Below the pieces are notes generated by a model. The model saw nothing but the letters and a program-made list of their open reading frames with translations. It had not been told where the DNA came from and made no database searches. Shown here in pieces: positions 1-11,119 of a stretch of 64,000 nucleotides of DNA. Source of the DNA: Tamarix chinensis. Taxonomy: Eukaryota; Streptophyta; Magnoliopsida; Caryophyllales; Tamaricaceae. Numbering within the stretch: the stretch's first letter is position 1; every line of letters begins with the position of its first letter. The position numbers and the translations under genes were made by a program. Location: contig CM060177.1 of assembly GCA_030549775.1 (NCBI GenBank), positions 46,092,244-46,156,243 on the forward strand, written 5' to 3'.

Positions 1-632
1 TCTTCCCAATGTTTCATTAAATGATTTTTTTTACCTTTATTGGATAAGGATGTTTATAAAAAATACTCTCTTCGTTTCATGAAGTTTATATTTTCCATGA
101 TTACAATTATTCGAATCAGGCTATCTTTTTTTTTTCTTTTGTTAGAGACTATTTTTTCTTTCTTTCGCTAGCATGAAATATATTCTAGCTAGAGCCACTA
201 GTCAGATTTGACCTAATGATTACATGATAGCTTCCAGGTACTAGAGACTCTAAGTTCAAATATTTTTTCCCCTTCTTTTAATATGGTAATGCTACTTTTA
301 TAAAAATTGTAACCACCTATATAATACTCTGTGCTTATATTCATGGACTCTTACACACACACACACACGAAAAAAAAAATCTAGGGCCCTAATAGAAATG
401 ATAGAAATTTATTCCACCTACCTTGCTGATCTCGAGTGCGATTAGTTTTTTGGGAGAAAATAACCGTGACCGTGAATTTGTGAGTTTCACCGGCATGTAT
501 GATGAGATGCTTATATCTCATCCAAGTTACATGAACCATTAATTATCCTCCGATGATTATGCCTAAGAAAAGACCATATCACTCCCTCACTTATTAATCC
601 CCATCTAGTGACCACATACACGCATCAATTTT
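1..632. other. Upstream flank of the KCS gene, no gene seen
   Basis: AT-rich sequence with no coding region that I recognise. It holds an (AC)n microsatellite at about 352-368. Promoter elements further than the TATA box cannot be assigned by eye. Confidence 0.5.
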
Positions 633-641
633 CTATAAATA
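633..641 (+). promoter_or_regulatory. Probable TATA box of the KCS gene
   Basis: The motif CTATAAATA lies 87 bases before the KCS start codon. A TATA box here would place the transcription start near 660-670, leaving a leader of about 60 nt. It is a good match to the plant consensus and is in the right place, but no transcript evidence is available. Confidence 0.55.
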
Positions 642-666
642 AATGTCACCTACCCTTCTCAAACTC

Positions 667-893
667 ATGACCAAGAACCACACGCATACAAACACAGGTA
701 TCTGCCAATCCAATTAGTTAATATGATATGGAGACCATCGTGCATGTTGATCATCACTCCACACATTTTACTGAGATTATTCCAACTTTATACTCCTACC
801 ACGAAATCCTTAGTTTCTTCGTCATATTATTACCCATCATCTTCCTCACGATCCACATTTACCACAAATATAGGACGACGCCTATTTATCTAA
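667..893 (+). promoter_or_regulatory. Two upstream ATGs before the KCS start
   Basis: A 17-codon ORF (stop included) runs 667-717. A second ATG at 723 lies five bases before the KCS ATG at 728 in another frame and stays open to a TAA at 891-893, overlapping the first 55 KCS codons. Both could lower translation of the main ORF. The first may fall outside the mRNA if transcription starts after 669. The function is inference. Confidence 0.35.
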
Positions 894-2143
894 TCGATTT
901 CATGTGTTTTCGCGGTCCAGAAAGCCATCGCGTCCCTATATCTTCATACATAGAACACTCTGAAACCATGACGAAATTCAGTAGGGAAGCTGTCGAATTC
1001 CAAAGAAAAGTGATTGAGAGATCTGGCATAGGAAACGAGACCTACTTCCCAAGCGGACTCCATATGTTACCTACTGATAGTTCTATGAAATCTACAATGG
1101 AAGAAGCTAAAATGGTACTTTTCTCCACAGTTGAAAACCTCTTTACAAAGCACAAAATCAATCCTAAAACCATTGATATATTAATAACTAATTGCAGCAT
1201 CAATTGTCCAACTCCATCTTTAGCTGCAATGATCATCAATAGATTCGGTTTTCGTAGTAATGTCAGGAGTTACAGCCTTTCAGGAATGGGCTGTAGTGCA
1301 GGTATTCTTTCAATCAGTTTAGCTAAAGATCTACTCAAAGTACATGAAAACTCTTTTGCCTTAGTCCTGAGTACCGAGTCCATTTGCTCGGCTGTCTATG
1401 GAGGAAAAATCAAGTCCATGTTGCTTCCAAATTGCTTATTCAGAATGGGTGGAGTGTCTGTACTTCTCTCCAACAAAGGGTCGGACAAAAATACTGCTAA
1501 ATACAAACTCCAGCATATAGTACGTACCCATTTAGGTGCTAAAGACGCTGCATACAAGTGTGTTATCCAAGAAACAGACGATGAGGGACACACGGGCGTG
1601 TCCTTATCGCGGCTAGTAGTTCAAGTTGCTGGAGAAGCACTCGTGATAAACTTGGCAACTTTAGGTTCATTAGTACTACCATACTCTGAGCAGATTAAGT
1701 ACGTTTTTTCTGCATTATGGAGGAATTTCTATTACCCTGATCATCATCTAGGTAAGAAGAAAGGACCATATATACCGGATTTTAAGAAGGCTTTTAATCA
1801 TTTTTGTATACATACTGGTGGGAAAGCAGTGATCGATGCAATTAAGTCCAATTTGAATTTAAGTGATGAAAATGTTGAAGCATCAAAGATGACACTTTAT
1901 AGATTTGGTAATACTTCGTCATCTTCTACTTGGTATTCTTTGTGCTATCTTGAAGCTAAAGGCAGGGTGAAGAAAGGGGATATGATTTGGCAATTGTCTT
2001 TTGGAAGTGGGTTTAAATGTAATAGTGCTGTGTGGAAATGTATCTCCAATGGTTTGAAGGATAATGTTTCCAGTGAGTTCAATGCTTGGTCGGATAGGAT
2101 TCATCGGTATCCTGTGGATGTGCCTGAAGTTACTGATCACTGA
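728..2143 (+). CDS. KCS: 3-ketoacyl-CoA synthase (very-long-chain fatty acid elongase condensing enzyme)
   Basis: Intronless 471-codon gene. KCS enzymes sit in the ER membrane and condense malonyl-CoA with a long-chain acyl-CoA, the first step of the elongation that feeds waxes, cutin/suberin and sphingolipids. One membrane helix is visible at about residues 27-48; most KCS have two, and the N-terminus here is short. Catalytic Cys189 sits in GMGCSAG, His358 and His362 in HFCIHTGG and Asn395 in RFGNTSSSS, matching the family triad. The C-terminal half contains VLLSN, VAGEAL and the KKGD region in the usual order. Oddities: the usual His four residues before the active-site Asn is Tyr391, and the usual STEN motif reads STES. 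Total length is slightly under the common 480-530 residues. The frame is clean, so the gene looks intact. The exact paralogue (possibly a KCS7/15/21-like short form) is not assigned. Confidence 0.93.
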   Translation: METIVHVDHHSTHFTEIIPTLYSYHEILSFFVILLPIIFLTIHIYHKYRTTPIYLIDFMCFRGPESHRVPISSYIEHSETMTKFSREAVEFQRKVIERSGIGNETYFPSGLHMLPTDSSMKSTMEEAKMVLFSTVENLFTKHKINPKTIDILITNCSINCPTPSLAAMIINRFGFRSNVRSYSLSGMGCSAGILSISLAKDLLKVHENSFALVLSTESICSAVYGGKIKSMLLPNCLFRMGGVSVLLSNKGSDKNTAKYKLQHIVRTHLGAKDAAYKCVIQETDDEGHTGVSLSRLVVQVAGEALVINLATLGSLVLPYSEQIKYVFSALWRNFYYPDHHLGKKKGPYIPDFKKAFNHFCIHTGGKAVIDAIKSNLNLSDENVEASKMTLYRFGNTSSSSTWYSLCYLEAKGRVKKGDMIWQLSFGSGFKCNSAVWKCISNGLKDNVSSEFNAWSDRIHRYPVDVPEVTDH

Positions 2144-2689
2144 TGATTCCGGGCATATAGCGGTGCTTCAAAAGTTCAGTTGTTGCTTGTCATATATGGA
2201 ATGGAAGCCCATGAAACATGGAATCCAACATTTATAGCTTTTAGCTCATCTTAACTAGATTATGTTTTATTGTTTTAGAAGATAAAATTTCCTTCGCATT
2301 AAAGTAATACTACTACTAAAAATAATTACAATTAACTTATTACGTATAAATGTCTTATTGAAAATGTTAATAATCACTTTATGGGCGATGCTTGTCATTA
2401 CTAAAATTAGAAAAAGATTCGGAACTTTCAATGAAGACTTCATACTATCTTCCTTTCATCTTAAGATGCTAACGATTTGGTCATATATCCTATGAATTTT
2501 TTTTGGGGGTTATCATATCCTATGATTCCTTAACTCAATCATATGAGCAAGAAATTTTATTCTAATCCCTGTACATTCAACTATTGTCTTCGCATATTTT
2601 AAAAATACAAATTAATTAATAATATCTTTTAATATATATAATAAAAAATAAGGTTATAAAAATAATTTATTGTCGGAATAAAATCGCCC

Positions 2690-3060
2690 GATTAGAAAGA
2701 ACCCATGATCATATCCATATATAAGTCCAAGTGAAGTTTCATCCTAAAACTAATAGATAATAGGAGGAGTATTCTACTAGACCTATATATTGGTCTAATT
2801 CCTTCTTATTTATCGATGTGGGACTTTGTTTAAAATCTATATATTGATATAATTTATTTTTATTTACCAATATGAGACTTTGTTTAAAATCAAGTCAAGG
2901 ATAAACCTGATTAGAAAGAACCCAAGACTATATCTATATATAAACTCAAGCGATGTTACATCCTAAAACCAATAGGTAATAGGAGAGTAATTCACAATAC
3001 TTATATACCGGTCTAATTATCTCTTATTTATCAATGTGGAACTTTGTTCGTACCCAATAA
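2690..3060. repeat. Two diverged tandem copies of an interspersed repeat
   Basis: A unit starting GATTAGAAAGAACCCA at 2690 recurs at 2909 (period about 219). Both copies carry CATCCTAAAA, AATAGGTAATAGGA-like and ATCGATGTGGGAC-like blocks in the same order. A third, poorer copy of the first part lies at about 48980-49050. Such blocks are common in plant intergenic repeats, but I cannot name the family. The flanks 2144-2689 and 3061-3361 hold nothing I recognise. Confidence 0.6.
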
Positions 3061-3361
3061 TTTTAATACAAATATAATAGTTATATTTTTATATTATACT
3101 TTGAGAAAAATTAATAGTCAAATTTTATTATCAAAATATATAACACTAATCTTTGAAAAATAGATGGACTATAACTTTACAAAGAGGTTAAAATGTCGAT
3201 GTTAGGTTGTATTTTACTCTATACAAATTTATGGTGTAATGAATGAATTTGTTTTTAATTTTATTTCCATCTTTATTTATGTGGTCATCTATCTCATCTC
3301 TGGTACCCACATATCTAAGAGGAGAATATAATTTTGGGTTTAAAAAGAACATAATTCATGT

Positions 3362-3605
3362 AAAAAAAAAACTATTAATGTGAAGATTATCCTCAAAAGG
3401 TGAAATTCTTGCCCCCATAACATCTATCGCTCCATCAATAAGATATCATGGATGAGGTAAATTACGGTTAATGTCTCAACATCACATGAGGCCTAGTGTT
3501 GTCTAAGAGGTGCAAATAGGAATAGAACCCACAATTTGATGGGGGCACCTCATTCATTCTTATAGGGGTCACTTAGTTTGATACCAGTTGAGCTATGCTT
3601 CGGTA
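3362..3605 (-). mobile_element. tRNA-derived SINE candidate
   Basis: Read on the minus strand, the segment carries a pol III A-box-like TAGCTCAACTGGTA and, about 65 nt later, a B-box-like GGTTCTATTCC (one mismatch to GGTTCRANTCC). It then has a non-tRNA body and ends in a run of T at 3362-3371. This order of head, body and T-rich tail fits plant Au-type SINEs. No target-site duplication was found, so it may be a degraded copy. Confidence 0.45.
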
Positions 3606-3639
3606 GTAGGTATCTATTTGGTAAAATAATATTTGATGA

Positions 3640-5480
3640 TAATTATGATATGATCCGATCTAATAATATGATTGAAATGATAACATTTTTGGGACACACA
3701 ACTGATTAATGTTTAAATGTTACTAAAGTAATCATCTTGCTTAGTAACTTATTTGATATGAAACAAATTGATGTATATTAATACTTTTGAAAATTTATTA
3801 TTCTAATGAAATCATCCTATCATATTATTTTTTATAGATTTTTTATTCTTATTAACCATTTATTAGTATGATTATGATTAATATTAGTCTTATTTGTTGA
3901 TTAACTATATTAAATTATGATAATTTTTTTAATTTATGACTAAATTAAACACTATTCTTATTAATATTCTATTTATAATTATATTTAATATTTAAACGTT
4001 AGTAATTATTTATAACATAAATTATTAAAAGTATGTTAATTAAATTTAATTGATAATTATACCTATTATTATTATTAATTTATTTATAATTGAAATAGAT
4101 TTAATAAATATTTATTCATAATCATGTTTAATATTATTCTGATGAACTATTTATTTATCATCAAAATTGATATTATATGAATCTATTAATCATTTATGTA
4201 ATAATTATTATTAATTAAAAATTAAATTAAATATTACTCTTATGAATTTTCTATTTATAATTTTTATAGATGGTTTATGTATCAATTATTTATGTATAAT
4301 TATGAATGATATCTTTATCCTTAAATATTAATGTATTATAATACATAACATTATCCATAATAATTATTTATAGTTAATAATATATTATTACATATTAATT
4401 TATAATAAAATGATAGTCTTGTTATAAATTTATTATCTAGAATTATACTTGAATTTTTTTGTATTCATTAATTATTTATTACTTTTCTAGTACCATTTTT
4501 ATCAATGATTATTTTATAACTATAATCAAAAGCATTCATATGAATTATTTATTGTTAATTAAAATTATTATTATTATCCATTATTTATATATAAAATTAA
4601 TTTTGTAATATTTTTATTTTTTCTATTTAATAATTATAAATATCACTGTTCCTTTTAATGATTTCTTTATAATAACAATTAATATCATTTTTAATAATTA
4701 TTTTCTAATTATGATTAATATTATTATTGTACACAGTTATTCATCATTAAAATTAATTTGATTATATTAATTTCTTATTTATAGTTATGATTAATAATAT
4801 TTTGTTAGAATTTATTTTTGAAATTATAATGAATATTTTTATTTGTAATTTTCTAGTTATACTTGTAACTTATAATTTATGTATTGATTATGTATCTATA
4901 ATTATTATTAATATCATTATTATTAATTATTCATTCATCATTACAATTAATATTATTCATATCAATTAATTATAATTAGTAATAATTTTAATTATTAATC
5001 TATATTTATAAATAATAATGTTATTATTAATTTAAATTTTATAATTATAAATATAATTAATTTTATTGTGGTTATATTTTAAGTATATTGTTTATTCATT
5101 TCATTTTTATTAATTTTTAACTTATCACTACAATTGATATTATTCTTATTAATTGATTATTTTTAATTATAATTAATATTATTCATATTAATTATTTTTT
5201 ATAATTATTATTTCAAATACTTATATTCTTTATAATTAATAATTAATATAATATAATTGTTTTTAGTTTTTATAATAGTATTTCATATTATTTGTAATAA
5301 TTGTTTATTTATAGTTGTTATTAGTATTATACTTATAAGCTATTTATTTATCATTAAAATTCATATTATCTATATTATCTCATAATTTGTTTATAATTAC
5401 AATTAATATGATTTATAATTATTAATGTATAATTATAATCAATATTGTTCTTATTAATTATTTATTTATAATAAGGGGCA
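3640..5480. repeat. Very AT-rich degenerate satellite-like tract
   Basis: About 1.8 kb built almost wholly from A and T. Variants of AATATTATTCTTATTAATTA followed by TTTATAATTATAATT recur many times at irregular 35-50 bp spacing, which suggests an old tandem array rather than random AT-rich DNA. Short open frames here are artefacts of composition. No gene is present. Confidence 0.55.
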
Positions 5481-5518
5481 TAGTGAGTAGGTAATTAATG
5501 AGGGGTACAATGGTAATC

Positions 5519-5600
5519 AAAATCAATGGTATATGATATTTTAGATATTTAGTAAAAGATAGTGATACTTACCTATGAAGTAAAATCAATGGTATATGAT
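5519..5600 (+). repeat. 19-bp direct repeat at the LINE 5' junction
   Basis: AAAATCAATGGTATATGAT occurs at 5519-5537 and again at 5582-5600, directly before the point where LINE homology begins (codons for DGYTS). The 44 bases between the copies look like filler DNA. Confidence 0.75.
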
Positions 5601-7714
5601 GGGTACACTTCTGCTTTCTTCAAGAAAAATTGGAACCTGGTGGGTGCAGAGGTATGTGCTGCCGTTGCTGATTTCTTTCACTCTGGAAAAATTCTGAAAC
5701 AAATAAATTCCACTTTTATCTCTGTCATCCCAAAGACAGAAAACCCTCTAATGTTACAGAATTTCGCCCTATTGCATGCTGCTCAGTTCTTTACAAAACA
5801 ATCACAAAAATCTTAGCCAACCGTCTTAAACCTCTCATGACCACCCTGATTGGGAAGGAGCAAGCTGCATTTGTCCCAACTAGATGTATTTTTGATAATA
5901 TCATCATGGCTCAAGAGATGGCAAACCATTATGGAAGGAAGAATATCTCTCCAAGAGCCATTATTAAAGTGGACATTAGAAAAGCTTATGACACTATAAA
6001 TTGGAGTTTTCTGAATAATATTTTGAAGTGTTATGGCTTTCCAGAAAAATTTGTGCAATGGGTGATGACCTGTGTAACTTCTGCTAGATATTCTATTAAT
6101 ATCAATGGAGAGGTGCATGGCTATTTTAATGGTGCTAGAGGAGTAAGACAAGGTGACCCACTCTCTTCCTACCTCTTTGTGCTGTGTATGGAAGCCCTAT
6201 CAAGACAACTCAGGGAGATTAGAAATAAGCCCAATTTTAAGTTGCACCCCAAATGTAAAGCCATCAACCTCACACACTTATCATTTGCTGATGACCTGCT
6301 GATTTTTTCAAGGGGTGATTTTCCCTCCATTCAGGTTATAATGCAGACCATTGAGGACTTTTCTAAGGTGTCAGGGCTTCATGTTAATCCTCAAAAGACT
6401 CATATTTACTTTGGTGGGCTGGACAGAGAACAGAGAAACTTCATTCTATCTCAAACTGGTTTCTGTGAGGGGGAGTTCCCTTTCAGGTATTTAGGCCTAC
6501 CTTTGTGCAGTAAAGGTTTGTCTAATTCCTCTTGTGCTCCTCTTATAGATACTATCAGAAGAAAGTTACAGAACTGGGGTTCTCACTACCTCACCTATGC
6601 AGGGAGATTGGAATTAATAAATTCTGTGATATTTGGTATATATAATTTCTGGTGCAGTGTCTTTGCCCTCCCAAAGGGTGTTCTCAACCAAATTGATAAG
6701 TTGTGTAGGGATTTCTTTTGGAACAATGGGGAACAAAACAGAATTCACCCCTGTGGTTGGAAAAGTATTTGCAGACCTAAAGATGAGGGGGGTATGGGGA
6801 TTAAAGAAATTCTTTCCTGGAACAAAGCCCTCATGACTAAGTGGCTGGCTGCACTAGTCAATACTAAACAGATTATTTGGGTGGAATGGACAACAGCTTA
6901 TATCTTAAAAGGTGAAGACTCTTGGGTAGTGGGGATACAACAGAATTGTTCTACTGGGTGGAGGAAGATTTTACAGATTAGAAATGATTTGATTCACAAA
7001 ACTGGAAGTGTTGATGCTGCTAAAAAACTGATTCATCAATGGGGGCAGGGGGAGACTTTCAATGTTACAGCTGCATACCAGTTTTACAAAGAGCCAGCCA
7101 CTACAGTCTACTGGAAAAGAATTGTTTGGGACAAATGTTGTGTCCCAAAGCACTCTGTCATTACCAGCCTAGTTACACAGAATAAAATCCTTACTCAGGA
7201 TAATCTATGTAAGAGGGGTTTTCAGATTGCTAATAGATGTCCTTTGTGTTTAGCAGAAATTGAAACAAGGAATCATTTATGGTTTGCCTGTACTTATTCA
7301 AAGGAGGTCATAAATAGCATTTATGCATGGATGGGGATGCATAGAAGAGTAATGAATCTGCCTCATGAATTTAGATGGTTCAAAAGACATAATAGAGGGC
7401 AAAAGTGGATAAAATGCTGGAGGAGAAGTGGATTGGTAGCAACTATCTACTATATTTGGAGGGAAAGAAATGACAGAATTTTTCAAGAGAAGAGAAGAAC
7501 GCCTCAACAGCTTCAAAGTTTGATCCGACTTGAGGTGACCTCTAAGGTTCTAGGCAAATTTAGCTCAAATCCTGAGTATCAAAACATTGTACACCATATA
7601 CAAGCCTAGTTTTGGTTTTTGTCCCTTATTTAGTTTTTCTTTGCTTGTTTTGAGCCTTAAGTTGTATATCCTTACTTTTGAATAAAACAAGTAGTCTGAT
7701 TTCTTCAAAAAAAA
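5598..7714 (+). mobile_element. 5'-truncated non-LTR retrotransposon (L1-type plant LINE), ORF2 3' half
   Basis: Endonuclease and ORF1 are absent; homology starts in the linker before reverse transcriptase. Frame 1 runs to about 5750, where one lost base shifts the frame; the rest is open to 7609 (590 codons from the ATG at 5837). Visible RT motifs counted from 5837 are the catalytic Asp46 in KVDIRKAYD, GVRQGDPLS at 102-110 and FADD at 150-153. A zinc-binding zf-RVT domain follows at about 427-485, with C468, C471, H480 and C485. The 3' UTR ends in AATAAAA and an 8-A tail at 7707-7714. Apart from the early frameshift the RT is uninterrupted, so the copy is fairly young. No clear target-site duplication was found. 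It cannot move by itself because the endonuclease is missing. Confidence 0.9.
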
Positions 7715-8086
7715 TTACAAATAATAGACAACATATATACGAAGGTTCTCAATTTAAGATGCAAAATAAGGCATGAAATATGTATAAAGTATTCACATAA
7801 ATAATAATTAAGCCAACAAACACACACTAAATCACGTTAGGTCTTAACAGATCTTTGAGAGATTTCAAACCTCATGGGAAAACCTAAGATCAACCCCAAC
7901 CCTAGGCTTTTTTCTTAAAATGTTCCATCCCATTGAATAAGAAACACTAATCAATTACTATTATCAACCTTATAGGGTCCTTATATTGGGGTATCTAGAT
8001 TAAATTAGGTGAATGAAAACAAATGTTTAAAAAAATTTCTTATGTATTTATTAGGTCAACCAAGATGAAAAAGTCATAACCTTATT
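7715..8086. other. Intergenic sequence, nothing recognised
   Basis: Sequence between the LINE poly(A) and the next LTR-like terminus. No coding region, RNA gene or repeat family was recognised. Confidence 0.4.
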
Positions 8087-8368
8087 TGTAACACCCCCAT
8101 TTTTCTAAAATTCAAAATTTTGTTTAAATAGAGATATACGGAGGCAAAAACTGAAAATTAGAAATGTTATCATTGCATCTATCACAAAGAGATATATGAC
8201 ATGTACCTAACCCATTTCAAATATAAGTCTACAATCACACAAACTCCAAGATTAGGGATGGTTACCACCTAATCCAAGTGTGAGGCAAACCAACATAACC
8301 ATACAACAAAATAAAAGAGAGATCTATAATAAAATAGAGTATGGTAAATGCTTTACAACTAACTTGAT
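8087..8368 (-). mobile_element. LTR terminus relic (minus orientation)
   Basis: It begins TGTAACACCCCCATTTTTC, the same inverted terminus that ends the other long LTRs of this window when read on the minus strand. A degraded CATCTATCACAAAGA follows where the L4 copy has one arm of the conserved stem. Homology fades within 100 bases, so this is a short relic. Confidence 0.35.
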
Positions 8369-9648
8369 TGTAATACTCTAAAATATTGTAACATTAATTT
8401 TGAACATTTAGCCATTTATCCAAAACTTAACAATTAAATATTATTTTGATTATTTTTGTTAACCCTTGACTCACCAACCTGAACAAATTCTTTGACAAAT
8501 TATCCTAAGTATTTTATCTTTTTCTTTTTATTTAAATCCACCCTACACTGATAATTTTACCTGATTTTTTTCTCTAATTGGATACCTTAAACCTAGATAA
8601 ATTAAATTTATCTTAATCCTAAATTTAACCTAATTATAGTTTTAACCCTAAATTTATTTTCCTTTATCTTTCTTTTTTCCTTTTTCCCTTTTTATTTATT
8701 TTCTCATTTTATTTTCCTTATCTTTTTATTTTTATTTCTGCACCTAGCCCACTTTCCTTCCTTCTTTCTAGCCTACCCAACCCGCCCAATTTTCTTTTTC
8801 TTCTCTCCTCGGCTTACCCAGCGTGACCCGCTTCTTCTTCTTTTTTCTCTCCCCCCGGCATGTCTAGCCCAACTAGTCACCTATTTTCTTTTCTTTCTTT
8901 ATTATCCTTCTTTCTCAACAAAACCAAACACTCCCCTTATGCCTCTAAATGTGCCCCAACCCATTTATGTAGCAATCCATGCGTGCCTATTCCCCTTTTC
9001 TTTTTGAGCCCAAACAATCCTTGGCACCCCCCTTACGTATGCCTCATTATTTCCCTTTTTATACTTCTTTTAACCATCTTGCACTGAGCCCTACAACCAC
9101 CAACCCTCCTACATCCATCTCCCTTGCCATTACCTTCCTTTGCAACCCACCCCCTATCGTCCCAACCATCGCCCCAAGCTCCCCTAACCATCACGTCTAC
9201 ATATACATATACATACCTATCCCCTTCCATTTTGGTTTGACCCCTGGCCTGTTCATTCCTCTTCTTCCTTCTGCTTCATCCTTCTCCTTCTCCATCCTCT
9301 ACCTCTATTTTATTTTCTCTCATCACCACCATTCAACACTGAACCATCATCACCACCACACCACTCTCCCTAAAACCAAACCCACAACCCACACACCACC
9401 GACCCCGTTAACTTCTTCCTTTACCTTACGTTATGCCTCCCTGCCACCTTCTCTTTGCTCCCTATTGCCCTCTTTTCACATTAGCCAACATCACCACTTC
9501 CAAATCTCACCACTCATACCTCTCACCAACAACCACCACTTTACCCTTCCTTTGCCTCCATTGCCTTCCTTGTTGCAGCCCTCACCTTCCCTCTCCTCTC
9601 CCCGTTCTTATTTCCCCAATCCTATTTGCCCTCTCTAACTATCGTTGA
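8369..9648 (+). mobile_element. Probable 5' part of a long LTR (plus), pyrimidine-rich
   Basis: It starts TGTAATACTCTAAAAT, resembling the L4 LTR start TGTAATACCCCG. After about 300 AT-rich bases it passes into a long CT-rich stretch (8640-9640), as L5 does before its GC-rich island. It is cut at 9649 by the terminus of L1. The proline- and serine-rich open frames here come from the CT bias. Confidence 0.35.
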
Positions 9649-10592
9649 TGTAACACCCCCAAAATTCACTATTAAAAAATTTTGCTTTATTTAAAACAAA
9701 TAGCTGAAGAAAAATATAAAACGGTAAATTTTGGGGATTTACCGCCACATTTAGTACCAGACTGGTTCACTCATACCGTTCCAGTACCAAGTGCTAAGGC
9801 TAAAGAATAAAATATTAATTGCTACAAATTCAAACCATTTTTAAATCAGAGTTGCACAAATAAACACTTTATAAGAATAGATTCCACCAATAGCGGTTAC
9901 AAGAACAAGGAATACATTTAAACTAGAAAGTAAAAGTAAAGAGAGGACCCTAAAAGTTCGGATAATCCTTACGCTCTTTCCCGTTGCCCACTTGAGTAGC
10001 ACCTGAAAATAATTCCAAGGGACACTGCCCATTGAATAGGTAGGGGTCCCACGAATGGAACCCTTCAATACTATAGTACTAAGTAACCCTTTAAAATCAC
10101 ATTTAAAGGCAGGCCTGCAATGTAACACATGATACAAAGTTATATACATATATAATAAGATGTGTATATATAACATGCACATAATTAAAATTCACATCAG
10201 ATATCAATAGGTCGTAATGAACAATCGATACTTTCGGGCCTTAAGCCATTAGTTAATCATTATTCCATCATCTCTCATATTTTATATCCATGTGAGTGCG
10301 AGAACCCTACTATTATAACCGGTGGATCGGTCGCTTATAGGGCAGAACGCACCTAACCACTATTATATGCCAGTGGATCGGTCTCTAGGGAAAAACGCTC
10401 CTAGCCACTATTATTCACCGGTGGACCGGCCAGGCCCCGACTCACATGGTGTTCCACTATAAGTGATTAGTATTTTTCCATAACTTTATTCATATACATG
10501 ACTGATTTTATTGAGCTCGGGACCCCCACTATTATTGTCGGTGGATCGGAATACATATCAACATCATTCAGGGCAACACGCTCCTGGGAAAT
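9649..10592 (-). mobile_element. LTR L1: 3' part of a long gypsy LTR
   Basis: The terminus TGTAACACCCCCAAAATTC at 9649 is the complement of the 3' end of L2. The copy keeps the conserved stem (arms 9748-9757 and 9784-9793), the segment shared with L6 (about 9990-10130), one full block of three CCACTATTATA...CCGGTGGAYCGG units (10308-10430) and the start of the second block (about 10520-10550). It stops abruptly at about 10592 where LINE sequence begins, so its 5' half is missing. Confidence 0.7.
9748..9793 (-). other. Conserved LTR stem-loop, L1 copy
   Basis: The arms CATTTAGTAC (9748-9757) and GTACCAAGTG (9784-9793) pair over 9 of 10 positions when one G-U is allowed. The stem is flanked by the invariant CCGCCA and CTAAGGCTAAA (as read on the plus strand). 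Confidence 0.6.
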
Positions 10593-11119
10593 CCGAGATG
10601 GTTAGCATTTGGGTCGTTGTAAGAGGACAATGGGGGCACCGGTTATTTGGGTTCACAACTAATGTGGGCCATGATAGCATATTTGTTGCAGAGCTTTGGG
10701 CCTTATATTATGGACTCCTTCAGGCTAAGGAAGAGGGTTACCACAATTTGTTTATTTCTAGCGATTCTTTGGTGGTTGTAGATTTGGTGATGGATCGAGA
10801 AACACCCTATCCTCCATATGCCAACCTAATATCTACGTGCAAATCCCCTGTTTAAGACTTTCAATTTTGCTAAGTGGTGCATGATTTTTAAGAGACTAAT
10901 TCAGTTGTGAATGGCCTATCACACATGGGGATCTCGATGGGGATTGATTTACATTGTTTTGGTACCCCTCCTATGGGTATGCAAAACTACCTTTGTTTTT
11001 ATTATATTGGGGGCATTGTGCCTCGGTTGTGTATTCACCCAATGTAAGATCATTGTTTTGGATTATATTTCTCCTTCTGAATGAATGAATAAATAAAAGA
11101 TCTATTAATTATCAAAAAA
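10593..11119 (+). mobile_element. LINE 3' tail with partial RNase H-like domain
   Basis: The frame ending at 10855 contains an RVT_3/RNase H-like region: GFTTNVGHDSIFVAELWALY, then an ISSDSLVVVDLV stretch with the conserved ESD-like acidic position. A stop at 10853-10855 and a later TAA interrupt the domain, and its tail (ETNSVVNGLSHMG) follows in a shifted frame. The segment ends at about 11110 with AATAAATAAAA and a short A-run. It is a short 5'-truncated LINE copy, distinct from the 5.6 kb LINE, and it abuts L1. Confidence 0.7.

Noticed and set aside
5813..6151. 112-codon minus-strand frame
   Set aside because: Antisense shadow of the LINE reverse transcriptase.
8860..9648. Serine/proline/histidine-rich open frames
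   Set aside because: Pyrimidine-rich LTR sequence; no start context, domain or conservation between LTR copies.
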